NCBI GenBank assembly: GCA_004558865.1
Contig: SFCY01000027.1
Coordinates: 1-22,554, forward strand
Origin: Bacteroidales bacterium
GTDB taxonomy: Bacteria > Bacteroidota > Bacteroidia > Bacteroidales > Bacteroidaceae
DNA: 22,554 nucleotides
Direction of reading: 5' to 3'
Positions 1 to 7,663 of the stretch are shown piece after piece; the stretch's first letter is position 1, and the number at the start of each line of letters is the position of its first letter. Made by a program: the position numbers and the translations under genes. The notes beneath the pieces were generated by a model. That model ran no database searches and was not told the origin of the DNA. It worked only from the letters and a program-made list of their open reading frames with translations.

Positions 1-56
1 TTCTCTAACTTACTGCGATCCAATAGGGATTGGAGCCTCTCTTTTTTCTTTTCCAT
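1..56 (-). CDS. Partial outward frame in left repeat, possible transposase N-terminus
   Basis: From the ATG at 56-54 the minus strand encodes MEKKKERLQSLLDRSKLE and remains open to the window edge. The peptide is identical to that of the right-hand copy. An N-terminus placed 40 nt inside a repeated element suggests a transposase or recombinase, but 18 residues are too few to assign a family. A competing short frame in the same repeat (starting MVDTSKRKDG) closes after 23 codons, so the reading frame itself is uncertain. Confidence 0.35.
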   Translation of the reverse strand, partial: MEKKKERLQSLLDRSKLE

Positions 57-96
57 CTTTTCTTTTTGAGGTGTCAACCATATTTAAAAAAAGACA
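3..96 (-). repeat. Left copy of 94-bp perfect inverted repeat, probable IS end
   Basis: Bases 3-96 are the exact reverse complement of 22461-22554, and similarity stops sharply at 96/97. Read outward (minus strand), the copy starts TGTCTTTTTTTAAATATGG, contains a TTGACA-like hexamer, and then an ATG (56-54) opening a lysine-rich frame that runs off the window. The same sequence in two unrelated contexts, directed outward at both ends, fits the 5' end of a multicopy insertion sequence at which the assembly stopped. The IS family was not recognised, and no target duplication can be seen because only one flank of each copy is present. Confidence 0.7.
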
Positions 97-1777
97 CTGG
101 GTCGGAGAGCCAGAACGTGGCGTCGTCGTAGTGGAACAAAGGCGTGGCAAGCTGCTCTTTCCGGGCCGTGATGTCGAAGCTGACATCGTAGTTCCAGCCT
201 ATCTGGTCTACGTCGAGCGTGTCTCCCGGCCGCACCACAGCCTTTTCCAACACCACTCCTGGGGCATGCCATCCGGCGTAGTTCACTCCCGGCGCCTCGC
301 GCACGCCCTGCGCCCGGTGGGCATACTCGTCCCAACGCATCGAAACCCCACTGCCGGTCCACATCTTTGTGGCCAGCGTGCGGATGGCGGGCATGGCGCG
401 GTAGTGGATGTCGCGTGTGGAGATGCCGTTGCCCACGACATCGTTCCACACGGCAAACATGCCTCCTTTGATTTGAGGATGCCGCTCGGGAAACTTGTTG
501 CCGTTGATGACGGCGGGTGTCCAATTCTCATAGAGCCACCGGCAGTCGAGATAGTCGTGATAGTATCCGGCTTTGGGAACGATATACACCTCGCGGTCGG
601 GAATGGATATGAGGTCGTAGCCCAAGGCCATCATCGAGTCGGGACGGGAATAGTCGTTCGACCAGGCGCACATCAGCACATCCTTCACCTTGATGGGCGT
701 CGCGCCCCTCGCATGGGTTTGAGACCCCCAGATGACGGCCTTCTTCCCATACTGCTCCACAAGCTTGATGTAGTGGTCGGTGAAGCCACGAAACTGCTCC
801 ACGAGCTGCTGCGTCTTGTTGGAGTATTCGTCGGTGCCGATATGCACATACCGGCCTTTGAACACAGGGTCCTCGCCCCCCAGATACTCGCCGAAGAGAC
901 TGTCGAGGAAGGTGTAGGTGGCGGGATTGCCCAAGTCGAGATGGTCTGCGCCATAGTCGTTGGAGGCTATCGACGGACGGAAGCGGCTGAAGGCCAGCGA
1001 GTGGGCCGGCACATCAATCTCAGGCACCACGTCAACGCCAAGACTGTCGCCAAGAAGCTGCAGGGCGGTGAACGACTGCTTGGTGTAGAATCCGTCGCGG
1101 GCGGTGAGGCCGGGGAAAAGGTTGCTCTCCAGGCGGAATGCGGCCTGCGTCTTGTCCCAGTTGTCGTCGAAGTAAAGTGGAAAACCGTTGTCGTTGAGAT
1201 GCACCTGCAGCATATTCATCTTGTAGTAGGCCATCACCCTCACATAGTCGCGCAGCATCGGCATGGGCAGGTATTTTCGCCCGGCATCGAGCATCGCGCC
1301 ACGGATGGCATAGTCGGGCCAGTCGCGCGTAGAGCCGCAAGGCAGGCGCTTGCCTTGGGTCTGGTCGAGCATCTGCAGGAGGGTGCGCGTTGCCCAAAAA
1401 AGGCCCTTCGCCGTAGGGGCCGTAAGCACCACTTGGTCGCGACCTATCCTCAGCTCGTAGCCCTCGGGGCCCAACTGCCTGTCGGCCTTGAGCGCAAGCA
1501 CGATGTCGCCTCCCCGCCGCCCATCAGCGACGAGACGGCTCTCTTGGCCGAACATCTCACGCAAGTCGGCGGCCAACAGGCCGCCCACGCGGCCTACGTC
1601 CTCCCCCTTGGCCATTCGGATGCTGACCGAGGCTGGCATGGCAAAACTCCCCGAGGCTGCGGTCCACGTCTTCAGCTCGGGTATGACAAAGGGCTTGGCC
1701 GCCGTCTGCGCCATGAGGGACATGGCGACCGACAGCAGACAAGCGCATACTATGGTCTTCAAAAAGTTTTGTTTCAT
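74..1777 (-). CDS. Beta-N-acetylhexosaminidase, GH20, C-terminally truncated
   Basis: This is a secreted or periplasmic GH20 enzyme that would release terminal beta-linked GlcNAc or GalNAc from host glycans. The ATG at 1777 gives 567 aa with a good Sec signal (MKQNFLKTIVCACLLSVAMS, then LMAQ). A GTG frame start at 1807 would add 10 residues but spoil the signal and overlap the previous stop. The N-terminal GH20b-like alpha/beta domain covers about 30-155, and the TIM barrel follows from about 160. The catalytic Asp-Glu pair lies in HIGTDEYSN (D316, E317). The gene is last in the operon, 26 nt after the GH84 stop. The frame crosses into the 94-bp terminal repeat at base 96/97, so the final residues SFFKYG and the stop belong to the repeat. 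The break falls in WLSDPV, where related enzymes as I recall them continue into a C-terminal beta-sandwich. The catalytic domain appears intact; whether the shortened protein is stable is unknown. Confidence 0.9.
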   Translation of the reverse strand: MKQNFLKTIVCACLLSVAMSLMAQTAAKPFVIPELKTWTAASGSFAMPASVSIRMAKGEDVGRVGGLLAADLREMFGQESRLVADGRRGGDIVLALKADRQLGPEGYELRIGRDQVVLTAPTAKGLFWATRTLLQMLDQTQGKRLPCGSTRDWPDYAIRGAMLDAGRKYLPMPMLRDYVRVMAYYKMNMLQVHLNDNGFPLYFDDNWDKTQAAFRLESNLFPGLTARDGFYTKQSFTALQLLGDSLGVDVVPEIDVPAHSLAFSRFRPSIASNDYGADHLDLGNPATYTFLDSLFGEYLGGEDPVFKGRYVHIGTDEYSNKTQQLVEQFRGFTDHYIKLVEQYGKKAVIWGSQTHARGATPIKVKDVLMCAWSNDYSRPDSMMALGYDLISIPDREVYIVPKAGYYHDYLDCRWLYENWTPAVINGNKFPERHPQIKGGMFAVWNDVVGNGISTRDIHYRAMPAIRTLATKMWTGSGVSMRWDEYAHRAQGVREAPGVNYAGWHAPGVVLEKAVVRPGDTLDVDQIGWNYDVSFDITARKEQLATPLFHYDDATFWLSDPVSFFKYG

Positions 1778-1803
1778 CAGTATGGAAGGGTTGGGAATGA
1801 CTG

Positions 1804-3798
1804 TCACTGTTGGTCAAGCTGCGTATCGAGCCAGCCGAGGAAAGGCCGCAGCACCTTGGCCGAGGGATTGGCCACGCGCTGGGAGAGCTGGATGTCGTCG
1901 CCCATGCCGTTGAGGACATTGAACATATATCGAGGCTCGCTGTCGAGCGTCTTGATTTTGGAGCGTGTGGCGGCAACGGCAGAGGCGTCGCCGGCAGACA
2001 AGGCTCCGACCAGCTCTGCGGCGTAGCGGCACATGTCGCCCATCTTGCAGACAAAGGGCTTGATGTCGTGCCAGAGCAGACGGTCGGCCTCGGCGGCCGA
2101 CTGCCCCATCGTGGCCAGGGAGTCGGCGGCGGAGGCAAGGCTGCCCAGCTCCTGGAGCAGGGCCTCAGCGTTGCGCCGGCAGGTGGGGTTGGATTTGTAG
2201 GCGCGGATGCAGTCGGACAAGCGGGTGGACTGGTCGTAAGTGCTGATGTTGGCCATCAAGCGGAAGGCCTGGGGCCAGCGGGAGCCGAAGACGGCGCGCA
2301 GCGACGCCACCCATGAGCGCTCATTGTCGAAGGCCTTGCGGTTCCAACCGTAGTCGCCCACACCGAAGAGCGCCACCTTGCTGGCCGTGCCCTGCTGCAT
2401 GGGATTGCTGATGAGCGTCTTCACGCCGCGCAAGTCGGGTTGGAGCGTGGCGTTGCGGTCGATGTGGGCCTCGTCGGCGAAGTTGCGGTAGGTGTCGAGC
2501 ATGAAGAGCTTGTCCATATCGTTGTCGTTGCAAGGATAGTTCCACCACCAGGCCACCTCGCGCCCCAGCCAGCCGCTCACTTTGGCGGGATCGTCGCTGT
2601 TGGGGACAGTCCAGATGGCGCGCCCGGTGATGTAGATATTGACCTTGGATGGGGTGCCGGCCAACGACTCGAAGAACGTCTTGGCCTTGGCCTCGTCAAC
2701 CCAGGAGTAGGCATAGAGCTGTGGCACGAAGTGGAGCGGCTTCACGGTGTCGGCGGGATTGGCCTTCTTGAAGTTCCACTTCTGGTCGATGAGCTGCTGG
2801 AGGCGCGTCAGGCGGTCGGCGCCCAGGCGGAGCGTAGGCTGGTCGTCGGGCACACCGACATCATCGACAAACACGCCAAACTGGCGCACGCCCAAGCGGT
2901 GCATGTCGGCAAACTTCGACATGATCCTCTGCAACACGTCGGTCTGGGTGGAGTCGGTGAAGGCTTGGCCGGGATGAATGGCCCAGATGAAGTTCACCTT
3001 GCACTGGTGGGCCACATCGGTGATGGAACGCAGCATGTCCTGCGACAGCCAGCCCAACTCCTTCTCCTTTTCGGTGATGGTTGTGGGATAGGGCTTGTCC
3101 CAGTAGCGCGAATGGTAGGGGTCGCTCTTGGCGCCATACATGTAGGTGTTCATCTTGTAGCGGGCCATGAAGCGGAAAAGGTCCTCGGTGGCCTCCTTGC
3201 TGTAAGGCACGCCATAATAGCCCTCGATGACACCGCGGTATTGGGTGTCGGCGTAGTCGTAGATGCGCACTTTGCTGAGGCTTCCCCGCTCCTCGTCGAG
3301 CATCTGCTCCACCGAGGCCAGGCCGCAGAACACCGCGTCGGTGTTCTCTCCAAGGACTACTATCAGGGCATTCCCGGCCTTGTCGCCTGCGACGGCGATG
3401 GCGTGGCGGTCGTATTTGGGCTGGGCGAACACCGTGCGGGCCATCGACAGGCGGGTGGCGGTCTTGTCGGCGAGGTCGCCCGAGCCATTGACGCCGATGA
3501 GCAGGGTCATGCGGCCGGCCACGGGGTTCCGTCCCACCACGGGCTTGATGCCATGCTCGGTGAGGATGGCCTTGGCGCGGCTGACGGTGTAGGGGTCGCA
3601 GCCGCTGCCGGCTATGAGCGTGGCCTCGGCCGTGGTGGCCACGGTGGCGTCCTCGGCAATCTGCTGCTGTGGCACAGGCCAGATGTCGTAGCCGCGCTTA
3701 TGGGCAAGGGCCGACGCGGGGAGAATGGATAACAAAAGAAGGAACAGGCTCAGCAGGAATAGGGTGCGTGCCTTGATGTCAGGTGATAGGGTTCTCAT
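1804..3798 (-). CDS. Beta-N-acetylglucosaminidase / O-GlcNAcase-like, GH84
   Basis: GH84 enzymes hydrolyse beta-GlcNAc by substrate-assisted catalysis using two adjacent aspartates. Both are present in VFVDDVGVP (D312, D313), and the family motif RGVIEGYYGVPYS lies at 188-200. The start at 3798 gives 664 aa with a signal peptide (hydrophobic 12-28, cleavage near ALA). The open frame extends upstream, but that part is the antisense-like shadow of the preceding gene. Domains in order are an N-terminal GH20b-like domain (about 36-180), the catalytic barrel (about 185-470) and a helical C-terminal region. The ATG overlaps the maturase stop as ATGA (3795-3798), implying translational coupling. Between the sulfatase/maturase pair and GH20, its likely substrate is GlcNAc exposed by desulfation, for example in mucin O-glycans; the substrate is inferred from context. 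It is somewhat shorter than the Bacteroides thetaiotaomicron homologue. Confidence 0.93.
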   Translation of the reverse strand: MRTLSPDIKARTLFLLSLFLLLLSILPASALAHKRGYDIWPVPQQQIAEDATVATTAEATLIAGSGCDPYTVSRAKAILTEHGIKPVVGRNPVAGRMTLLIGVNGSGDLADKTATRLSMARTVFAQPKYDRHAIAVAGDKAGNALIVVLGENTDAVFCGLASVEQMLDEERGSLSKVRIYDYADTQYRGVIEGYYGVPYSKEATEDLFRFMARYKMNTYMYGAKSDPYHSRYWDKPYPTTITEKEKELGWLSQDMLRSITDVAHQCKVNFIWAIHPGQAFTDSTQTDVLQRIMSKFADMHRLGVRQFGVFVDDVGVPDDQPTLRLGADRLTRLQQLIDQKWNFKKANPADTVKPLHFVPQLYAYSWVDEAKAKTFFESLAGTPSKVNIYITGRAIWTVPNSDDPAKVSGWLGREVAWWWNYPCNDNDMDKLFMLDTYRNFADEAHIDRNATLQPDLRGVKTLISNPMQQGTASKVALFGVGDYGWNRKAFDNERSWVASLRAVFGSRWPQAFRLMANISTYDQSTRLSDCIRAYKSNPTCRRNAEALLQELGSLASAADSLATMGQSAAEADRLLWHDIKPFVCKMGDMCRYAAELVGALSAGDASAVAATRSKIKTLDSEPRYMFNVLNGMGDDIQLSQRVANPSAKVLRPFLGWLDTQLDQQ

Positions 3799-5051
3799 TG
3801 TTGGTTTGTCGTTTTTCTGTTTATGTTTTGATGTTCGATTTCTTCTATGTGGTGCATGATGTTGGCCGGCGGCCGCTCCGAGGCCAACTCGCCCGCCATG
3901 AAGTCCATATAGGGGGCCACATGCTGGAGAAAGGAATGGTAGCCCTCGCAGAGGTAGTTGAGTCCCGGCTCGCCGTAGCGGTCGGTGAGGAACCTGTTCT
4001 TGGGACACTCGCCATGGCAGGCGAACTCGAAGCGGCACTCCCTGCACTGCCTGGGCAGCCCGTCCCGCTTGAGCCGCGAGAACTGGCTCTGCCGCGGGCC
4101 GTAGAGCATCTCCACGAGCGTGTGGTCACGGACATTGCCCAACCGATATTGGGGAAACACGAAATGGTCGCACGAATAGACGTCGCCGTTATGCTCCATC
4201 ACCGCGGCATGACCGCACTGGCGCGCATAGACACAGATGCCCGGCTCCACGCCCACCCAGTTGGCCAACATGCAGTCGAACAGTTCCACGAAGATCTGGC
4301 CCACGTCGTGTCTGACCCATTCGTCGAAGACGGCCGTGAGGAAACTCCCCCACTGCCGCGGACCGACCGAATAGGGAGCCACGGCTCCCTCCTCGCCGAC
4401 CTGGGCAAGGTGGCGGCCGTCGGCATGGGCCAGCTCGCGCTCCACGATGGGCGTGAACTGGAGGTAGCGGCAGCCGATGTCCTTGAAGAACCGGTAGAAC
4501 TCCAAGGGATGGTTGGCATTGTAGTCGTTGACCACTGCCATGGCGTTCCATTCCACGCCAAACTTGTTGAGCAGCCTCACGCCGTCCATCACCCTCTCCC
4601 ACGAGGGATGCCCCGTGGCCGTGAGGCGGTAGCGGTCGTGGCAGTGCTGGGGGCCGTCGAGTGAGATGCCCACCAAGAAATTGTTGTCGCGCAGGAAGGC
4701 GCACCACTCTTCGGTGAGCAGCGTGCCGTTGGTCTGAAGAGCGTTGCAGATGCGGTGGCCGCCGGCATACCTCTGTTGCAGGGCCACGGCCTTGCGGTAG
4801 AACGACAGGGGCAGCAGGAGAGGCTCCCCTCCGTGCCATGTGAAGAGCACGTCGGGGGTGGTCTGCGCGGAGATGTACTCGCGGATGAAGCGCTCAAGCA
4901 GCCTGTCGTCGATACGCGGCATGGAGCCAGGGCCGTAGAGGTGGCTCTTCTCCAAGTAGTAGCAATAGTTGCATCGCAGGTTGCACGCTGCCCCAATGGG
5001 CTTGAGCATCACATAGAGCGGACGGGCGAAGGGGGCAAAGGTGTCTTGCAT
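3795..5051 (-). CDS. Anaerobic sulfatase-maturating enzyme (radical SAM/SPASM)
   Basis: This cytoplasmic enzyme converts the active-site Ser or Cys of a sulfatase to formylglycine without oxygen. The radical SAM cluster motif is CNLRCNYC (C23, C27, C30). The SPASM region contains C273, C279, C294 and the anSME-type CX2CX5CX3C motif (C336, C339, C345, C349), followed by C368, so three [4Fe-4S] clusters are expected. The aspartate in NGDVYSCD (D290) matches the proposed catalytic acid of clostridial anSME. The 418-aa length is normal for the family. It starts 6 nt after the sulfatase stop and overlaps the GH84 start by 4 nt. The neighbouring sulfatase carries the Ser-type maturation signal that this family recognises, so it is the obvious client. 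Confidence 0.93.
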   Translation of the reverse strand: MQDTFAPFARPLYVMLKPIGAACNLRCNYCYYLEKSHLYGPGSMPRIDDRLLERFIREYISAQTTPDVLFTWHGGEPLLLPLSFYRKAVALQQRYAGGHRICNALQTNGTLLTEEWCAFLRDNNFLVGISLDGPQHCHDRYRLTATGHPSWERVMDGVRLLNKFGVEWNAMAVVNDYNANHPLEFYRFFKDIGCRYLQFTPIVERELAHADGRHLAQVGEEGAVAPYSVGPRQWGSFLTAVFDEWVRHDVGQIFVELFDCMLANWVGVEPGICVYARQCGHAAVMEHNGDVYSCDHFVFPQYRLGNVRDHTLVEMLYGPRQSQFSRLKRDGLPRQCRECRFEFACHGECPKNRFLTDRYGEPGLNYLCEGYHSFLQHVAPYMDFMAGELASERPPANIMHHIEEIEHQNINRKTTNQQ

Positions 5052-5057
5052 GGCCGC

Positions 5058-6635
5058 CTAATTGTCGCTCAGGGTGAAGCGGATGGGGTCGTCGTACTGC
5101 TCCTGCAGACGGTGGAGCTCCTCGCGCAGTTGCTTGGTGATCTTCTCCGTGCCGGGCTGGCCGTAGATGTTGTGCATCTGCTCGGGGTCCTTCTTCAGGT
5201 CGTAGAGTTCCCACGTGTCGATGTCGTCGTAGAAATGGATGAGGGCATAGCGTTTCGTCCTCACGCCATAGTGCTTGCATACGGAGTGCTCGGCGGGATA
5301 CTCATAATAATGGTAGTAGAGCGACCGGCGCCAGCCGCGGGGCTTCTTGCCCTGCAGGAGCGGCAGGTAGCTCACGCCCTGGATGTCGGCGGGCACCTCT
5401 GCGCCGGCCAGCTCCAAGAAGGTGGGGGCGTGGTCGATGTTCTGCACCATCGCGTCAACGTCGCCGTGCCTGCCTCCGGGGAGATAGACGAGCAGCGGCG
5501 TGCGGAACGACTCCTCATACATGAAGCGCTTGTCGAACCATCCGTGCTCGCCCATGTAGAACCCTTGGTCGGAGGTGTAGACAATCATCGTGTTGTCGAG
5601 CATGTCGTTGTCCTTGAGATACTGGATGACGCGTCCCACATTGCGGTCGACGGAGTGGATCACGCGCATGTAGTCGTGCATGTAGCGCTGGTATTTCCAC
5701 TCGGCAAGCTCCTTGCCGGAAAGGTGCTGCTCCTTGAATTTTCGGATGATGGGGTCGTAGTGGGCGTCCCACTGGGCGCGCTGCGAGGGCGTCATGCGCA
5801 TGTAGTTGGCGCGCCCCCACTCTTCGAGCGTCTTGTTGGGCGAGTGGATCTCGTTCTCGTGGTCGGCCATCTTGAGGTCGTAGACCACGTCCATATCCTT
5901 GATGATGCTCATTTCCTGCTTCTGGGCCGCCAAGCGCCCCTCATAGTTGTCGTAGAAATTGTCGGGAAGCGGATAGGCCACGTCGTTGTAGAGGTCGAGG
6001 TCGCACGTGTCGGGACTCCACACGCGGTGGGGGGCCTTGTGGTGGAGGAGCAGGCAGAAGGGCTTCGACTTGTCGCGCTTGTTGCTCATCCAGTCTATGG
6101 CCAGGTCGGTGATGATGTTGGTCACGTAGCCCTGTCGCTTCACGGTCTTTCCATTGTCGATGAAGGTGGGATTGTAGTAGTCGCCCTGACCGGTGAGGAT
6201 GTCCCAATAGTCGAAGCCTGTTGGGTCGCTGGTGAGGTGCCACTTGCCGACGACGCAGGTTTCGTAGCCGGCTTGCTGCAACAGTTTTGGAAAGGTCTGC
6301 TGGCTGCCGTCAAAGGTGCGCGTGTTGTCGGTGAACCCATTCTTGTGGCTGTGCTTGCCCGTGAGCAGACAGGCTCTCGAAGGCCCTGAGAGGGAGTTGG
6401 CCACGAAGCTCTCAGTGAAGCGTGTGCCGTGCTGGGCTATCCAGTCGATGTTGGGAGTCTGCGTGAGCCGCTGGTCGTAGGCGCTGATGGTCTGATAGGA
6501 ATGGTCGTCGCACATGATGTAGATGATGTTCATGGGCTTCTTCGTCGCGCCGTCCCTGCCGCCATGATGCGAGGCATGGGCCGCGGAGGTGGCCATGGCA
6601 ATCCCTGCAAGGGTGAGAATAGGGTATTTGTTCAT
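5058..6635 (-). CDS. Exported Ser-type sulfatase (S1 family)
   Basis: This formylglycine-dependent sulfatase is the first gene of the operon. The ATG at 6635 gives 525 aa with a signal peptide (MNKYPILTLAGIAMATSAAHA); an upstream start would add four residues. The maturation motif is SGPSRACLLTG, with S83 as the residue to be oxidised. Metal ligands are expected at MCDDH (D43, D44) and in TSDQG (D356), and conserved active-site elements GKWH (about 130-133) and FDKRF are present. The sequence style (YQTISAYDQRL, TGKHSHKNGF) resembles enzymes described as GlcNAc-6-O-sulfatases of Bacteroides, which would fit the two downstream hexosaminidases, but the subfamily cannot be confirmed by reading alone. 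A consensus Bacteroidota promoter lies about 65 nt upstream. Confidence 0.93.
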   Translation of the reverse strand: MNKYPILTLAGIAMATSAAHASHHGGRDGATKKPMNIIYIMCDDHSYQTISAYDQRLTQTPNIDWIAQHGTRFTESFVANSLSGPSRACLLTGKHSHKNGFTDNTRTFDGSQQTFPKLLQQAGYETCVVGKWHLTSDPTGFDYWDILTGQGDYYNPTFIDNGKTVKRQGYVTNIITDLAIDWMSNKRDKSKPFCLLLHHKAPHRVWSPDTCDLDLYNDVAYPLPDNFYDNYEGRLAAQKQEMSIIKDMDVVYDLKMADHENEIHSPNKTLEEWGRANYMRMTPSQRAQWDAHYDPIIRKFKEQHLSGKELAEWKYQRYMHDYMRVIHSVDRNVGRVIQYLKDNDMLDNTMIVYTSDQGFYMGEHGWFDKRFMYEESFRTPLLVYLPGGRHGDVDAMVQNIDHAPTFLELAGAEVPADIQGVSYLPLLQGKKPRGWRRSLYYHYYEYPAEHSVCKHYGVRTKRYALIHFYDDIDTWELYDLKKDPEQMHNIYGQPGTEKITKQLREELHRLQEQYDDPIRFTLSDN

Positions 6636-6698
6636 ATTATATAGCAATAAGATGTTTGGTCTCTTAGTTTTTTCAAGTCAAGTATCAATTTGATGTCA

Positions 6699-6729
6699 CA
6701 AAGTTACTGCTTTTTTCCCAATTGACAAA
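6699..6729 (-). promoter_or_regulatory. Promoter of the sulfatase-anSME-GH84-GH20 operon
   Basis: On the minus strand, TTTG (6729-6726) is followed after 19 nt by TAACTTTG (6706-6699). This is a full match to the Bacteroidota -33/-7 consensus and places transcription start near 6694, about 58 nt before the sulfatase ATG. No SusR, hybrid two-component or ECF regulator gene lies beside it. Confidence 0.75.
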
Positions 6730-6857
6730 CAACAGGGCAAGTTTCGTTACAAGGTATGGGTTGATTGGCAGAAAGCGATAGCGCAGTGGCTGAATGGCCA
6801 TATCCAAGTAGAATCTACTAAATAAAGTTAAGCAAAATCAACTTTTTGTATAATTTG

Positions 6858-6889
6858 CTTGCTACTTTGGAAAGTAAACTTTACCTTTG
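6858..6889 (+). promoter_or_regulatory. Promoter with alternating ACTTT/AAAGT operator for the membrane protein-XRE unit
   Basis: TACCTTTG (6882-6889) matches the -7 consensus; CTTG at 6858-6861, 20 nt upstream, is a near-match to the -33 box. Between and overlapping them, ACTTT (6864-6868), AAAGT (6871-6875) and ACTTT (6878-6882) form two back-to-back dyads separated by 2 nt. Dyads inside a promoter controlling an XRE-regulator operon suggest autoregulation; this is inference. Confidence 0.5.
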
Positions 6890-6933
6890 CAGCGTTCAAC
6901 AACATGAGTATTCACGTATAAAAAAGCGAGATT

Positions 6934-7413
6934 ATGAAAAAGTATTTTCTTTTGCCCCACCGCTTCAATGCCATAGGATGGGTGCTGATAGGAGTTGCCT
7001 TGTTGGTCACCATCCTCGATATCGCGGATGCGCTGCCAGCCTTCTCTTCCAAGGTGTTCTCAGTGGTGCCCGACTATTCTTTTGGCAACAAGGGCTTCAT
7101 CGTGACCAACGAATCTTGGTATGACGAGATAGAGATGGTGGCGGGCTATTTAGGACTGTATTTCGTCGCCATGTCGGCCCTGAAGGAAGAGGACGAACTG
7201 ACCCTGTTGCTGCGCCTGCGCTCACTGATGTGGGCCTTCACGGCCAACGCGCTATTGTTCATCGCCTTTGAGCTGCTCTTCTACGGCTTTCCATGGCTCT
7301 ACGTCATGATGTATCAGGGAATGCTGATCTTCCTGCTGTTCATTCTCCGCTTCCATTGGGAGATCCACAAGATGAGGGCAGAAACACACAACGAAAAGGA
7401 GGAATGGCGATGA
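6934..7413 (+). CDS. Small four-helix inner-membrane protein, partner of XRE regulator
   Basis: The 159-aa protein has four hydrophobic segments at about 12-34, 66-84, 95-117 and 120-141, and a charged C-terminal tail. No catalytic motif is recognisable and it is not assigned to a named family. It shares the position and size of membrane proteins that in many Bacteroidota and Firmicutes are encoded just upstream of a very short XRE regulator. Its stop overlaps the regulator start as ATGA (7410-7413), so translation of the two is probably coupled. The start codon follows a purine-rich but weak AAAAAAGCGAG leader. A role as a sensor or as the target of the regulator is possible but unproven. 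Confidence 0.7.
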   Translation: MKKYFLLPHRFNAIGWVLIGVALLVTILDIADALPAFSSKVFSVVPDYSFGNKGFIVTNESWYDEIEMVAGYLGLYFVAMSALKEEDELTLLLRLRSLMWAFTANALLFIAFELLFYGFPWLYVMMYQGMLIFLLFILRFHWEIHKMRAETHNEKEEWR

Positions 7414-7613
7414 AGAACAACATTCGTGTGGAGCGAGCCATACACAGGATTACGCAGCAGCAGCTCGCGGAGGAGATTGGCGTCAGCCGACAGACCATCA
7501 ATGCCATTGAGTCGGAACGGTATACGCCATCCACGCTCTTGGCCCTAAAGCTGTCAAAAGTCTTTGGAAAGCCGGTCAACGACTTGTTCCAGTTGGAGGA
7601 CAGCGACCTCTGA
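7410..7613 (+). CDS. Short XRE-family transcriptional regulator
   Basis: A 67-aa protein that is almost entirely one HTH_3 domain. The helix-turn-helix spans about 17-37 (QQLAEEIGVSRQTINAIESE), and no ligand-binding domain follows. A strong Shine-Dalgarno, AAGGAGG, lies at 7396-7402, 7 nt before the chosen ATG and 1 nt before an alternative ATG at 7404 (MAMKNN), which favours the ATG at 7410. This site is unusual here because other starts lack one. It overlaps the preceding membrane-protein gene by 4 nt and lies 50 nt upstream of the large beta-barrel gene, so it may control its own operon and that gene. Dimeric regulators of this type bind short dyads like those at 6864-6882. Confidence 0.9.
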   Translation: MKNNIRVERAIHRITQQQLAEEIGVSRQTINAIESERYTPSTLLALKLSKVFGKPVNDLFQLEDSDL

Positions 7614-7663
7614 CCCTCGCCGGCAGCAATTGATTGTCAAACCCACTGAAACTACAAAATAAA

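Noticed and set aside
71..2026. A 651-codon plus-strand open frame opposite GH20
   Set aside because: It is antisense to a gene with intact GH20 motifs, and its translation has the Val/His/Gly-rich look of a codon-bias shadow. The same applies to long plus-strand frames at 2440-3732, 4755-6389, 16066-17298, 17422-18510 and 20881-22152.
6775..6835. tRNA-like stretch around AGTGGCTGAATGG
   Set aside because: The D-arm resemblance is not supported by an acceptor stem, anticodon arm or T-arm at proper distances.
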